From contig NZ_JAGFVL010000060.1 in the NCBI RefSeq assembly GCF_017599345.1, positions 62,001-126,000 of the forward strand: DNA of 64,000 nt, written 5' to 3'. Positions 37,126-46,665 of this stretch are shown here, one piece after another. Positions within the stretch are counted from its first letter, which is position 1. Each line of letters starts with the position of its first letter. Origin of the DNA: Gracilibacillus suaedae. GTDB lineage: Bacteria; Bacillota; Bacilli; Bacillales; Amphibacillaceae. The notes under the pieces are model-generated. The model searched no databases. It was not told where the DNA came from and saw only the letters and a program-made list of their open reading frames with translations. Both the position numbers and the translations under genes were made by a program.

Positions 37126-39219
37126 TTCCTCATCTTCTAACACATTATAGGCCATATCGAATAACATTAGTTGGCTATCCAGTAAAGTACCGCTTGTTTG
37201 ATATCTGACACGTGAATAACTACCATCATGTGCTTGGACTCTTGCCTTGGCAGTGTCCTTCAGCGTAATGTCAAGAATGGAAAGAATTCTTGATTTGATT
37301 CTTCCTTCAAAAATCGGGAACATTAATTCCACACGTTTGACCATGTTTCTTGTCATTAAATCAGCAGAAGATAAGAATATTTTCTCTTCCCCATTATGAT
37401 GGAAATAGTAAATACGACTATGTTCTAAAAACCTGCCTACAACACTTTGAACCTGGATATTATCACTGACACCAGAGATTCCCGGACGTAAACAGCAAAT
37501 CCCTCGAATGATTAGATTGATTTTTACTCCAGCCTGAGACGCTTGATAAAATTTTTGAATCAATGGTTTATCCGTTAAGGAATTCATCTTAGCGATAATC
37601 CGGCCATTTCCATGACGTTTATGAAATTCGATTTCCTTATCAATATAATTCATGAGATCGTTGCGGATATCAAACGGTGACATCGATAAATGATGGTAAG
37701 TCGGCTTCTCGGTATAACCACTTAAATAATTGAAAAAATTAGTCGCATCTACACCGAATTTTCGTTTAGTCGTGAGATAGGACATATCGGTATAAAATTT
37801 CGCCGTTTGGTCATTGTAATTACCTGTTCCCAGATGAACAATGCGTTCAATTCCTCCTGCTGTCTTACGGACAATAAGTGTGATTTTGCTGTGTGTTTTT
37901 AATGAAATCATACCATAAATAACATGACAGCCTGCTTTTTCTAATTCCTTTGCCCATTGGACATTATTTTCTTCATCAAACCGTGCCTTTAATTCGACTA
38001 GAACGGTAACTTGTTTTCCGTTTTCGGCAGCTCGTTTTAATCCTGCTATGATCGGGGAACCACCACTGACACGATACAATGTTTGCTTAATCGCTAATAC
38101 TTCTGGGTCATCCGCGGCATCACGAATTAAATCCACAATTGGCTCAAATGATTCATATGGATGGTGTAAAAATAAATCTCTTTTTCTCACAGCCTCAAAG
38201 ACATTTTCATCCTCATGAATATCCTGGGCAGGTTGAGGGATTAACGTTTCATATACTAAATGCTCGTATTCTTTTTTTACATGACCATAGAAATCCTGTA
38301 AAAATGTCAGGTCAAGCGGTCCATTGATGATATATAAGTCTTTTTTATGAATCTCAAGCACATGAAGTAGAAATTCAACCATATCGGGGTTATTTTCACG
38401 TGCATCTACCTCTAAGCGGACAGCAGCTCCCCATTTTCTTTTCTTTAATTCCTTCTCAATTTCTTTCAAAAGGTCACGCGCACCTTCTTCATGAATGGTC
38501 ATATCAGCATTTCGTGTGATACGAAAAGTGGTGGTAGACAGTACTTGATAACCAGTGAAAAATTTATGAATAAAATAACGAATCAAATCCTCTAGCAGTA
38601 TATATTGTTGATTATCACCGATTGCAATGAATCGGTCCAATAAAGCGGGAACTTGAACAATCGCAGTTTTTATTTGCTGATGCTCCAAATCATAAACATC
38701 TTCAATCTGTACAGCGAGGTTTATCGATTTATTTAATAACATCGGGAAAGCTCGATACGCATCAATCGCCATTGGAGTTAATACCGGGAAAATTTCTTCC
38801 TCAAAGTAATTCTCCAATCGATTGATTTCTTGCGAGTTTAAGTCCTCCATATCTACAATGTAAATTCGTTCTTTCTTTAGCTTTGGTAATAGCTCTTTAT
38901 ATAAATCATATTGTTGTTCAACAAGTTCATGGTTAAAGCTAGAAATTCTCGATAATTGTTGTTTCGGCGTTAATCCAGATTTATTATCCGGGCGATTGAA
39001 ACCGGCTTTTACTTGGTCTTTTAAACCGGCAACTCGTACCATGAAAAATTCATCTAAATTAGAAGAAAAGATGGCAAGGAAACGTAATCTCTCTAATAAA
39101 GGATTCGTTTCATCATCTGCTTCTTCAAGTACTCGTTTATTAAAGGAAAGCCAACTTAATTCACGGTTGTTATAATAAGCTGGTAGTTCTAAATTCTTCT
39201 CTTGTTTGACAGTTGACAT
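37123..39219 (-). CDS. ppk: Polyphosphate kinase 1
   Basis: A 698-residue PPK1, which builds inorganic polyphosphate from ATP. The N-terminal domain opens YYNNRELSWLSFNKRVLEEA. The first phospholipase-D-like domain has the autophosphorylated histidine in LKTHSKITLIVR, followed by HLGTGNYND. The second has FHHNGEEKIFLSSADLMTRN. It is cytoplasmic or membrane-peripheral. I chose the ATG at 39219, preceded by AAAGGATG. It follows ppx on the same strand with a 96-base gap, and the two are likely co-transcribed. Confidence 0.95.
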   Translation of the reverse strand: MSTVKQEKNLELPAYYNNRELSWLSFNKRVLEEADDETNPLLERLRFLAIFSSNLDEFFMVRVAGLKDQVKAGFNRPDNKSGLTPKQQLSRISSFNHELVEQQYDLYKELLPKLKKERIYIVDMEDLNSQEINRLENYFEEEIFPVLTPMAIDAYRAFPMLLNKSINLAVQIEDVYDLEHQQIKTAIVQVPALLDRFIAIGDNQQYILLEDLIRYFIHKFFTGYQVLSTTTFRITRNADMTIHEEGARDLLKEIEKELKKRKWGAAVRLEVDARENNPDMVEFLLHVLEIHKKDLYIINGPLDLTFLQDFYGHVKKEYEHLVYETLIPQPAQDIHEDENVFEAVRKRDLFLHHPYESFEPIVDLIRDAADDPEVLAIKQTLYRVSGGSPIIAGLKRAAENGKQVTVLVELKARFDEENNVQWAKELEKAGCHVIYGMISLKTHSKITLIVRKTAGGIERIVHLGTGNYNDQTAKFYTDMSYLTTKRKFGVDATNFFNYLSGYTEKPTYHHLSMSPFDIRNDLMNYIDKEIEFHKRHGNGRIIAKMNSLTDKPLIQKFYQASQAGVKINLIIRGICCLRPGISGVSDNIQVQSVVGRFLEHSRIYYFHHNGEEKIFLSSADLMTRNMVKRVELMFPIFEGRIKSRILSILDITLKDTAKARVQAHDGSYSRVRYQTSGTLLDSQLMLFDMAYNVLEDEE

Positions 39220-39315
39220 CAATCATCATCCTTTTTCGACAATCTCTACCATTATCATAACGTTTCACAACTAATATTTTGTTAATGAAATGTAAATATT
39301 TTGTAAATTCATGCT

Positions 39316-40839
39316 TTACAATACAAATTTCAACTCAACATCTTTTTTAATCGCCTTCTCCACATGTTTCTTTTGTTTCTCAGATTGATACTCTTCAGGC
39401 TTTGTGTCACCATCACAATGTAACGTTATCGTCAAGGTATCATTGTTGTTGTCACAAGTCATTTGTTTGACAACCTGACGCTTGGTAGCATCTAAACAAT
39501 AACTAAATTTCAATAGCGCTCCTAAATGACGCAGCTTTTTTTGTTCTTCTTTTAGAAACCATTTTTTATAAGGCTTGATAAATTGTTTAAATATCGTTTT
39601 GTTTTTATAGGAAGCAATTAATGCCAGTTGCAGGCGGTCCTTGTGCATTAACCCATCGATTGTTCGATTAGCTAGTAAGTAAAAGGTGTGCTGTGCACTT
39701 GATTCAGCATCGATATATTCTCCGAGATGGCATAAATAGCTTGCTCTTTTTAATAATGTCCAATCTTTTTTCGTTAAATGCAGAAGACCATTTTCTTTTA
39801 AATAATCAAAAAGTATACGTGTAAGATATTGGACGTGTAAAATTTGTTTTGGATCTAGGTCAAAATCATTGATCAGCTCTTGAATACTATCCTCTAACAC
39901 ATTTGGAAAAAGGATAGATCCCATCTCCTTTGATAGTTGCTCATAGAAGATACCGTCACGCAGACCTTTTCGACTTAAAATAAAACAGTCTGCCTGAATC
40001 ATTTTATATAAACTGTGGAACACTTCAATTGCAGGTATAATAATATCTGCCCGGTCTTTTGATAATCCTTCAACTTTTGGTAACTTTTCTGGCTTAAGTG
40101 ACGTTAAATAGTTACTAACATGGATGATGTCCGTATCATACATTTTGTATTGATGGAGGCCGGCAAGCGGATAATCCTTCAGGTTTTGATCGATTTGCAC
40201 AAGGTTCCGAGCACTTCCCCCGATAGCTATCAATGGGACTTCCCGATTACGTAACCATGGTAATGTGGTAAATTGATCTGCTAAATAATCTCGCAATGCT
40301 TGCAATTCCTCGCGAGTAGGAATTTCCTTAGCAAAGAATTCTTTTAAGGTTAAAGCACCAAAGGGAAAACTATGTGACTCAATTAATTCTCGATTTTCAA
40401 AATAAGTAACCTCCGTACTGCCACCACCAATATCAACGGTAATGCCTGTTTCAATAGAGGTGGAATTGACAACTGCTAAATAGCCGTAATAGGCTTCCTC
40501 TTCTTCTGATAAAATCCGCATTGTCATGCTTGTTTGTTTTTCTACTTGGATCAAAATATCCTCTTGATTCTCTGCCTGTCTGATCGTCGCAGTCGCGACA
40601 CAAACGGTCTCTTGTAACTCATATGTTGCTAATACATCTTGAAAGCTCTGAAGTGTCGTAATTAATCGTTTGATACCAGCCGAATTTAACGTATTATCTG
40701 TTTCCAAAAATGTACGTAGTCTGGCAACTGCTTTGACATTTTCTACTTCTTTTAATCTGCCGCCTTTTTCTCTTAAATAGATTACTAGTCGCATTGTGTT
40801 AGAACCTATGTCGATGATGGCGTAATATTGTTTTTGCAT
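39316..40839 (-). CDS. ppx: Exopolyphosphatase, Ppx/GppA family
   Basis: A 507-residue enzyme of the actin/ASKHA fold. DIGSNTMRLVIYL (residues 10-22) and TVDIGGGSTEV are the two phosphate loops, and FPFGALTLKEFF and IAIGGSARNL are also family motifs. The C-terminal HD-like region, about 190 residues, matches long Ppx proteins. It shortens polyphosphate from the ends, opposing Ppk encoded just downstream. A guanosine pentaphosphatase activity cannot be excluded. Confidence 0.9.
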   Translation of the reverse strand: MQKQYYAIIDIGSNTMRLVIYLREKGGRLKEVENVKAVARLRTFLETDNTLNSAGIKRLITTLQSFQDVLATYELQETVCVATATIRQAENQEDILIQVEKQTSMTMRILSEEEEAYYGYLAVVNSTSIETGITVDIGGGSTEVTYFENRELIESHSFPFGALTLKEFFAKEIPTREELQALRDYLADQFTTLPWLRNREVPLIAIGGSARNLVQIDQNLKDYPLAGLHQYKMYDTDIIHVSNYLTSLKPEKLPKVEGLSKDRADIIIPAIEVFHSLYKMIQADCFILSRKGLRDGIFYEQLSKEMGSILFPNVLEDSIQELINDFDLDPKQILHVQYLTRILFDYLKENGLLHLTKKDWTLLKRASYLCHLGEYIDAESSAQHTFYLLANRTIDGLMHKDRLQLALIASYKNKTIFKQFIKPYKKWFLKEEQKKLRHLGALLKFSYCLDATKRQVVKQMTCDNNNDTLTITLHCDGDTKPEEYQSEKQKKHVEKAIKKDVELKFVL

Positions 40840-40918
40840 GTTATCACCCTATTATTGTTGTGAATTTTTCTATATTGTACCATAATAGAGTGAAAACTCT
40901 GAAATATTGGAAGGAGTT

Positions 40919-41797
40919 ATGCTAGTGTGGCAAGAAAAAATAGAACTTGGAATGCCTTATGATTTTGATTATCTTCTATTTCGGTTAGAGATGGATAAGT
41001 TGAATTATGTCGATTTCAAGAAGCGATCTGTGTTAGTGCCATTAAGAACCGATCAGGAAAAACATGTGGTAACCGTGACAGCAACTGGCACAACAGCAAA
41101 ACCAAGCTTTTTAATAGAAGGACAAGACACAGCAAGGAAGAATGAGTTGCTTGTCCAAATAGCTGATATATTTGCTTGGGATCAGGATTTACAAATGATT
41201 CAGCAGTTTTTTACCGAAACTGATTTAGCAGGCTTGTTTGAAGCCTATCCAGCAACACCATTGATTCGAGAATTTGATCCATTTAGTAATTTGGTTAAAA
41301 CGATTATTCATCAGCAACTAAATATGGCGTTTGCCCAAACGTTAACCGCAAGATTTGTGACAACCTATGGCGAGCAAATAGACGGTGTCTGGTTTTATCC
41401 GACACCTGATAAGGTAGCAATCATTCCTTATCAGGAGCTGCAAGATATGCAATTTAGTAGGCGAAAAGCAGAATATGTCATTGATACCGCGAAGAAAATC
41501 GTCGCAAAAGAGCTCAATCTAACGTCATTTTATGACAAAAGCGATCAAGAAGTGATGCAACAATTAACCAAAATCCGCGGAATTGGCGCATGGACTGTAC
41601 AAAATTGGTTGATGTTCTCACTGGGTAGACAGGACCTTTTTCCATCAAGTGATATTGGCATTCAAAATGCATTAAAACTTTATTTTGGCCTGGAAACTAA
41701 GCCAACTGCAGCCAAGCTTGATGAATGGAATCAAGCTTGGAAACCTTACCGTTCTTACGCTGCCATGACGTTATGGCGCAGTATTGAAGAGGGCTAA
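40919..41797 (+). CDS. DNA-3-methyladenine glycosylase (AlkA/YfjP-like)
   Basis: A 292-residue base-excision glycosylase. The HhH-GPD domain covers roughly 120-285: the helix-hairpin-helix is KIRGIGAWTVQNWLM and the catalytic aspartate lies in FPSSDIGIQNAL. It removes alkylated bases from DNA. ATG at 40919 and GTG at 40925 are both possible after GGAAGGAG; the GTG is better spaced. Its position near pdaA matches yfjP near yfjS in B. subtilis. It overlaps the convergent TPR gene by four bases. Confidence 0.87.
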   Translation: MLVWQEKIELGMPYDFDYLLFRLEMDKLNYVDFKKRSVLVPLRTDQEKHVVTVTATGTTAKPSFLIEGQDTARKNELLVQIADIFAWDQDLQMIQQFFTETDLAGLFEAYPATPLIREFDPFSNLVKTIIHQQLNMAFAQTLTARFVTTYGEQIDGVWFYPTPDKVAIIPYQELQDMQFSRRKAEYVIDTAKKIVAKELNLTSFYDKSDQEVMQQLTKIRGIGAWTVQNWLMFSLGRQDLFPSSDIGIQNALKLYFGLETKPTAAKLDEWNQAWKPYRSYAAMTLWRSIEEG

Positions 41798-43137
41798 GAA
41801 GGTATGTTGACCATTAATTGTTTATAGGTGTTTGCTTGTTCCTTATCTCCTTTTGCTAAATAGCTTTTGTAAAGGTATTGAATTGGTGCAGGGTCATCTG
41901 GCGTTAATTCCATTTCCCATTCGAAACAAGCAATTGCTTGGTCATACTGTTCCAGATCAAAGTAGATTTCACCTAAGGCAAATTGCTGGTCTGGATTATC
42001 TGTTAACTTTTTCATTTTCTTTAGTTTCTGCATAATTGGTAGCTCTGTATCTTGTAGTGATGTGATGATTTCATTTAAAGGCAGATGCTGTAACAGCTTT
42101 TTGATGGTTAAATGGAGAACTCTCTCCAGTTGTGCAGCATCCTCTTTGTATAAGGTCAGTAAAGTTTGTAATAAAGGTTGATAATCCTTTGCTAATTGCT
42201 CACTAGAAACTGAGTCAATAGCCTTTTCGAACAGGTCATGATCTTCAATCGCTTCATTATGGTGAACGTAATACCTTAAAATTGCTTGATAACCATTCAG
42301 TTTTACGAGCTTTTCAATGATTTCTTTTGGTTTAGGATATTCTAGTAATAATTGTTCCCATAAGCGAATTTGATCTTGTTTAGTAAGCAATTCTTGGGCT
42401 AACTCATCCATTTTTGCTACTGCTTGTAGGGATGAACACTTCATGTAAAAGAGGCAAAGCTGATCAAATTTTCGATTATCTATATGATATTGCTCGATAA
42501 TAGATTTTATGACAGTGTCAGGGAAATTCTGCTCGAAATAAACGGATTCTAAATAAAGAGGATCTGACCATTCTATTGTAAGTTGATCAAGGTTTTGGTA
42601 TTGGTCTTTATATTTTTGGAAGTCAAAATGATGCAGCATATCTTTGGCGAACGTGTCGTTTGGGCGTACTTGCCCATAGTTGACAAGAATTCGGAATGCT
42701 TTCTTTAACTGGCCATTCCTTCGGTAATTGTAAAATGTCTTCTTGCAGAGTGCCTGGATCTTCTTTTCATTGACATAGTTATCGAACATCGCCAGTACAT
42801 AGAGCATTTCTATTTCGTTGTATTTGTTGGTTAGTTTTTGTACCATTTGATTATTGGAAGTAAGGCGATAAGCATTTTCTTCATTGAGCAGTGCTTTTGT
42901 TAATGGATGATCAGCAGTGAATGTATATCCATATTGGAGAGCATTTTTTAGAAAGGATTGTAGTCTTATAGAAGTCGTTTTCTTTGCGTTAATATAGCGG
43001 TCTTTGTAAAAAAATAAATAATATGATTGATTTTTTTGACCGGTAGCTTCTACGATTTTTGCTTGTTTATATACGGTCAATTGTACTACTTCAAAACGCA
43101 TTGTCTTTTTATTATGCATTAGCTGGATGGTTGTCAT
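41794..43137 (-). CDS. TPR-repeat protein of unknown function
   Basis: A 447-residue, lysine-rich helical protein. The C-terminus (about 385-440) contains a clear tetratricopeptide pair, QFALGEIYFDLEQYDQAIAC and then PAPIQYLYKSYLAKGDKEQA; earlier regions look like degenerate helical repeats. The first 60 residues are beta-rich (KIVEATGQKNQSYYLFFYKD). No catalytic or membrane motif is visible, so it may be a scaffold. I do not recognise a named family. Start ATG 43137 (or TTG 43140) lies behind AAGGAG. Confidence 0.65.
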   Translation of the reverse strand: MTTIQLMHNKKTMRFEVVQLTVYKQAKIVEATGQKNQSYYLFFYKDRYINAKKTTSIRLQSFLKNALQYGYTFTADHPLTKALLNEENAYRLTSNNQMVQKLTNKYNEIEMLYVLAMFDNYVNEKKIQALCKKTFYNYRRNGQLKKAFRILVNYGQVRPNDTFAKDMLHHFDFQKYKDQYQNLDQLTIEWSDPLYLESVYFEQNFPDTVIKSIIEQYHIDNRKFDQLCLFYMKCSSLQAVAKMDELAQELLTKQDQIRLWEQLLLEYPKPKEIIEKLVKLNGYQAILRYYVHHNEAIEDHDLFEKAIDSVSSEQLAKDYQPLLQTLLTLYKEDAAQLERVLHLTIKKLLQHLPLNEIITSLQDTELPIMQKLKKMKKLTDNPDQQFALGEIYFDLEQYDQAIACFEWEMELTPDDPAPIQYLYKSYLAKGDKEQANTYKQLMVNIPS

Positions 43138-43304
43138 CAATGAAACAACTCCTTTTCCTTACGGGTTACCTCTAGTGTAGCATAAATAATCTGAAGGCAA
43201 AAGAATGTTGTGATTGTAAATTCTTTGTAATGTTTCCTTGCAAAGTATAAGCAGTTGTCTCGAAATATGATACGATGAACGAAAAGCTTACTAGGAGGAT
43301 ATCT

Positions 43305-43379
43305 GTGATAAAAGAAGTTTTATGGTCGATACTCTTAGCTTTATTGCTTGTGTTTATACCTTTTGGTGTTGTGATATAA
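43305..43379 (+). CDS. Putative 24-residue single-pass membrane peptide
   Basis: GTG at 43305 is preceded by a perfect AGGAGG with six-base spacing. The peptide starts MIKEVLWSILALLLVFIP and ends GVVI: a short charged start and one hydrophobic helix. An independent terminator hairpin follows 20 bases after the stop. I recognise no family. The combination of ribosome binding site, membrane-helix composition and own terminator makes it a plausible gene, but no homology is available. Confidence 0.55.
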   Translation: MIKEVLWSILLALLLVFIPFGVVI

Positions 43380-43399
43380 AAACATATAGAGAAAGCGTG

Positions 43400-43425
43400 C
43401 AATCTACTTTTGTGGGTTGTTTTTT
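43400..43425 (+). terminator. Intrinsic terminator after the 24-residue ORF
   Basis: CAATCTAC pairs with GTGGGTTG (two G-T wobbles) across a four-base loop, followed directly by TTTTTT. Confidence 0.75.
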
Positions 43426-43455
43426 ATTTGTTTAAAATTTTTTTGAGCAAAGATC

Positions 43456-43514
43456 TTGAAAGTCAAAAAAGGTCAGATTATAATAGTAGACAAGAAAGGT
43501 CAAATATAGTCAAA
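43456..43514 (+). promoter_or_regulatory. clpE promoter with two CtsR operators
   Basis: TTGAAA (43456-43461), a 17-base spacer and TATAAT (43479-43484) form a near-consensus SigA promoter. Two heptad direct repeats match the CtsR box: AGTCAAAAAAGGTCAGA (43461-43477), inside the spacer, and GGTCAAATATAGTCAAA (43498-43514), at or just after the start of transcription. CtsR repression relieved by heat or protein stress is established for clp genes in Firmicutes. Confidence 0.92.
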
Positions 43515-43528
43515 GTCAAAATTGACCT

Positions 43529-43668
43529 TAACGTCTGTAAGCCTACCACTTCAAGCTTCAAGTAAAACAAAGAAGATAAGAGTGAGTTAACAGACGCTAA
43601 CACCCTGATAAGTTTCGCTAATGATCAGTGGGGTCATTCCCCCCACGCTGATCATAGTCTCACTATAT
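43529..43668 (+). repeat. Modular dispersed intergenic repeat, copy 3 (longest)
   Basis: The copy contains ACGTCTGTAAG, AGTTAACAGACGCTAACACC, TGATAAGTTTCGCTAATG, a strong hairpin TGATCAGTGGGG/CCCCCCACGCTGATCA, and the CATAGTCTCACTATAT end. It fills the clpE 5' untranslated region between the CtsR boxes and the ribosome binding site. Confidence 0.85.
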
Positions 43669-43692
43669 AAAAAATTGAAGGAGGAATAACAA

Positions 43693-45819
43693 ATGAAATG
43701 CCAACAATGTGGTATTCATCAAGCAACGATAAATGTAAACCTTCGATTTAATGATCAAACCGAATCTTTACATGTTTGTGAATCATGCTTTCAAGATATA
43801 AAAAATCAAATGAAAAATCCATCTGGTATGTTTGGGGGACAAGACTTTGAAAATTTCTTTTCCGGAGGAGCAAATGGTTCCAACCAAGCACATGCTAAAA
43901 CACAATCAAGACAGGGTGGAAAAGGTAATGGTCTGCTAGATCAATTAGGCAAAAACCTAACAGACGCTGCAAGAGCAGGATTGATTGATCCCGTCATCGG
44001 ACGTGACCAAGAGGTTAAACGTGTCATTGAAACCTTAAACCGTCGCAACAAAAATAACCCAGTTTTAATCGGGGAACCTGGTGTTGGTAAGACGGCAATC
44101 GCAGAAGGATTAGCATTAAAAGTAACAGAAGGAAACGTGCCAACTAAACTGTTGGACAAAGAAATTTATATCCTGGATGTTGCATCATTAGTCGCTAATA
44201 CTGGAATACGCGGTCAATTTGAAGAGAGAATGAAACAATTAGTAACGGAACTACAAGAACGTCAAAATGTTATCCTTTTTGTTGATGAGATTCACTTGCT
44301 TGTAGGTGCAGGAACGACAGAAGGTTCTCAAATGGATGCCGGAAACATCTTAAAACCAGCATTGGCACGAGGTGAATTACAATTAATCGGTGCGACGACA
44401 TTAAAAGAGTACCGCCAAATTGAAAAGGACGCAGCATTAGAGCGTCGTTTCCAGCCAATTATGGTCAAAGAGCCATCATTAGATGAAGCAGAGCAAATTC
44501 TGCAAGGATTAAAAGAACGCTATGAAAAATATCATCAAGTAAGCTATTCTGATGAAGTCTTACGTGCTGCGGTTACATTGTCTAAACGTTATATTCAGGA
44601 CCGCTTCTTACCAGACAAAGCCATTGATTTAATTGATGAAGCAGGTGCACGTCTCAACCTAGATGTAAGTGAGTCAGATCACGAAGCGTTACAGAAACGT
44701 CTTGATGAAATCAGCAAAGAAAAAATGGAGGCTGCTGAAAAAGAAGACTATGAACGTGCAGCTAACTTAAGACATCAAGAGATCAAACTTGAGAAAAAAT
44801 TAGCAGAAACAAAAGAAGCTCCAAAAGCAGAAGTAACAGTCGAAGACATTCAATTAATCATTGAAGAGAAAACCGGAATCCCGGTTCGTAAAATCCAGGC
44901 AGACGAACAATCCAAAATGAAAAACTTAGCGGACAACTTAAGCCAAAAAGTAATTGGCCAACAAGTTGCTGTTGATAAAGTAGCCAAAGCGGTTCGTCGC
45001 AGCCGTGCTGGTTTGAAACCTAAACATCGTCCGATTGGTTCCTTCCTTTTTGTTGGACCAACTGGTGTCGGTAAAACAGAACTAACCAAGGCACTAGCAG
45101 AAGAACTGTTCGGTACAAAAGATGCGATGATTCGTCTTGATATGAGCGAATATATGGAGAAACATGCCGTATCTAAAATTATCGGTTCACCTCCAGGATA
45201 TGTAGGTCATGAAGAAGCAGGACAATTAACAGAAAAAGTTCGTCACAATCCTTACAGTTTGATTCTATTAGACGAAATCGAAAAAGCACACCCAGATGTA
45301 CAGAACATGTTCCTGCAAATCATGGAAGATGGTCAGCTAACTGATAGTCATGGCAGAACGGTAAGTTTTAAAGACTCTGTGATTATCATGACAAGTAATG
45401 CTGGTACTGGGGTGAAGAAAATTACGGTTGGCTTCAACAGCGACAACAATGAAGCTGTTTCAACACTAGAAAACTTAAGCAGCTATTTCAAACCAGAATT
45501 CTTGAACCGTTTTGATGCGATTATTCCATTCAATGAATTAGAGCAAGAAGATCTACTCGAAATTGTAGACCTTATGATCGCAGAATTAAGCGAACAATTA
45601 GAAGAATCTGATCTTGCAATAACCGTAAGTGATGAGGCGAAGAAATTTCTAGCTGATAAAGGCTATGATCCTCGCTTCGGTGCACGTCCATTACGTCGTG
45701 TTATCCAGGATAAAGTAGAAGACGGCATCACAGACCTTGTCTTGGAAGAAGAGGATGTAAAACAAATAGAGATCGTATTTGAAAACGAAGATATCGTTGT
45801 GAAGAAGAGCGCTAGCTAG
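43693..45819 (+). CDS. clpE: ATP-dependent Clp protease ATPase subunit ClpE
   Basis: A 708-residue class-1 Clp ATPase. The N-terminal zinc finger (CQQCGIHQ and CESCF) is specific to ClpE. The first AAA+ module has [13 protein letters not shown] and [13 protein letters not shown], a UVR-like linker ([14 protein letters not shown]) follows, and the second module has [14 protein letters not shown] and [12 protein letters not shown], ending with the D2-small domain. It unfolds damaged proteins for ClpP. Regulation by CtsR is evident upstream. GAAGGAGG precedes the ATG. Confidence 0.97.
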   Translation: MKCQQCGIHQATINVNLRFNDQTESLHVCESCFQDIKNQMKNPSGMFGGQDFENFFSGGANGSNQAHAKTQSRQGGKGNGLLDQLGKNLTDAARAGLIDPVIGRDQEVKRVIETLNRRNKNNPVLIGEPGVGKTAIAEGLALKVTEGNVPTKLLDKEIYILDVASLVANTGIRGQFEERMKQLVTELQERQNVILFVDEIHLLVGAGTTEGSQMDAGNILKPALARGELQLIGATTLKEYRQIEKDAALERRFQPIMVKEPSLDEAEQILQGLKERYEKYHQVSYSDEVLRAAVTLSKRYIQDRFLPDKAIDLIDEAGARLNLDVSESDHEALQKRLDEISKEKMEAAEKEDYERAANLRHQEIKLEKKLAETKEAPKAEVTVEDIQLIIEEKTGIPVRKIQADEQSKMKNLADNLSQKVIGQQVAVDKVAKAVRRSRAGLKPKHRPIGSFLFVGPTGVGKTELTKALAEELFGTKDAMIRLDMSEYMEKHAVSKIIGSPPGYVGHEEAGQLTEKVRHNPYSLILLDEIEKAHPDVQNMFLQIMEDGQLTDSHGRTVSFKDSVIIMTSNAGTGVKKITVGFNSDNNEAVSTLENLSSYFKPEFLNRFDAIIPFNELEQEDLLEIVDLMIAELSEQLEESDLAITVSDEAKKFLADKGYDPRFGARPLRRVIQDKVEDGITDLVLEEEDVKQIEIVFENEDIVVKKSAS

Positions 45820-45840
45820 TATTTAGCTAGTGCTTTTTTC
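45808..45840 (+). terminator. Intrinsic terminator of clpE
   Basis: AGCGCTAGCTA (45808-45818) pairs with TAGCTAGTGCT (45824-45834), followed by TTTTTTC; it overlaps the clpE stop codon. Confidence 0.85.
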
Positions 45841-45938
45841 TTTACGTAAAGTTTTGATAAAATTATTTAAAATGTATTGCCTCTCTTTTACAAAAGATTC
45901 CTACTAGGCCTAAAGTTACACTTGTGGGGGGGAAAGAG

Positions 45939-46439
45939 TTGAAAAGAGAAATTCGAACTGCAGAAAAGTTGCTAGTCTTAGGCTTGAGTTTAATTCTTAT
46001 TTTTATGATTGTTCAAGATTTAGTTCCGCTTGGTCCACTTAATGATGTTGATGCTATTTCGGTCGATCGTAGTTTCAATGAAATATTGACTGTTACCTTA
46101 ATAGGTGCTGTCCAAATTTTAATCTTACTAAGTATTGTATTAATATTTATTGGCAAGAGGTATCCAATCTGGATTAGGCTCTGGTTAATTATTCATCAAT
46201 CTTTTATTTTTGTTGGAGCACTTTTAGATTGGTGGATTCCATACTTTTTTGGTTATGGAGCAGAAGAAAGAGTGGATAGATACCAGCAAATGTTTGGAGA
46301 TACACACTCATTTTTACCGGAAATCAATGGAATTGTCCCGAATACACTCCATGTTATCTTTCATTCGCTTTTATTGCTTTGTATGCTCTTAACAATCTAT
46401 ATTAGCTTCACAACTAAGAATAAAAATCATCTCGCATAA
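45939..46439 (+). CDS. Four-helix membrane protein of unknown function
   Basis: A 166-residue integral membrane protein with four hydrophobic helices (about residues 9-30, 47-68, 75-98 and 133-155) and an extracytoplasmic loop containing WWIPYFFGYGAEERVDRY. I do not recognise a family. TTG at 45939 follows GGGGGGA with five-base spacing; the GTG at 45924 lies just upstream of that G-run, so it is the weaker candidate. A terminator overlaps its end and a 21-bp array follows. Confidence 0.6.
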   Translation: MKREIRTAEKLLVLGLSLILIFMIVQDLVPLGPLNDVDAISVDRSFNEILTVTLIGAVQILILLSIVLIFIGKRYPIWIRLWLIIHQSFIFVGALLDWWIPYFFGYGAEERVDRYQQMFGDTHSFLPEINGIVPNTLHVIFHSLLLLCMLLTIYISFTTKNKNHLA

Positions 46440-46458
46440 ATGTGGGGTGATTTTTTTG
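46425..46458 (+). terminator. Intrinsic terminator overlapping a stop codon
   Basis: AATCATCTCGCAT pairs with ATGTGGGGTGATT (13 bp including wobbles), followed by TTTTTTTG. The TAA stop lies in the loop. Confidence 0.8.
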
Positions 46459-46473
46459 TTTACATAATCGGAA

Positions 46474-46596
46474 AGTGGCCATAAAAAGATTAGAAGTGGC
46501 CATAAAACCATGGAAAGTGGCCATAAAGTACTCAAAAGTGGCCATATAATCACGAAAAATGGCCATAAAACTCCCGAAAGTGGCCATAAAATTTTA
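46474..46596 (+). repeat. 21-bp-period array, GTGGCCATA core, six units
   Basis: GTGGCCAT begins at 46475, 46496, 46517, 46538, 46559 (A in place of the first G) and 46580, exactly 21 bases apart. The spacer halves are unrelated. The period is the same as in the arrays at 16619 and 36989, but the core is different. Confidence 0.95.
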
Positions 46597-46603
46597 ATCC
46601 ATC

Positions 46604-46628
46604 CAAACTTTTTGTACTTCTCTGCGTC
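46604..46628 (+). promoter_or_regulatory. Probable ECF-type autoregulated promoter
   Basis: CAAAC (46604-46608), 16 bases and CGTC (46625-46628) match the GAAAC-N16-CGTC layout of extracytoplasmic-function promoters. It sits about 40 bases before the ECF sigma gene, as expected for autoregulation. Confidence 0.6.
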
Positions 46629-46665
46629 TAATAGATAAGATAGAGAAAGAAAAGGGGGTAGTGTA

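Noticed and set aside
43441-43514. HrcA (CIRCE) control of clpE
   Set aside because: The repeats are direct heptads of the CtsR type; no CIRCE inverted repeat is present.
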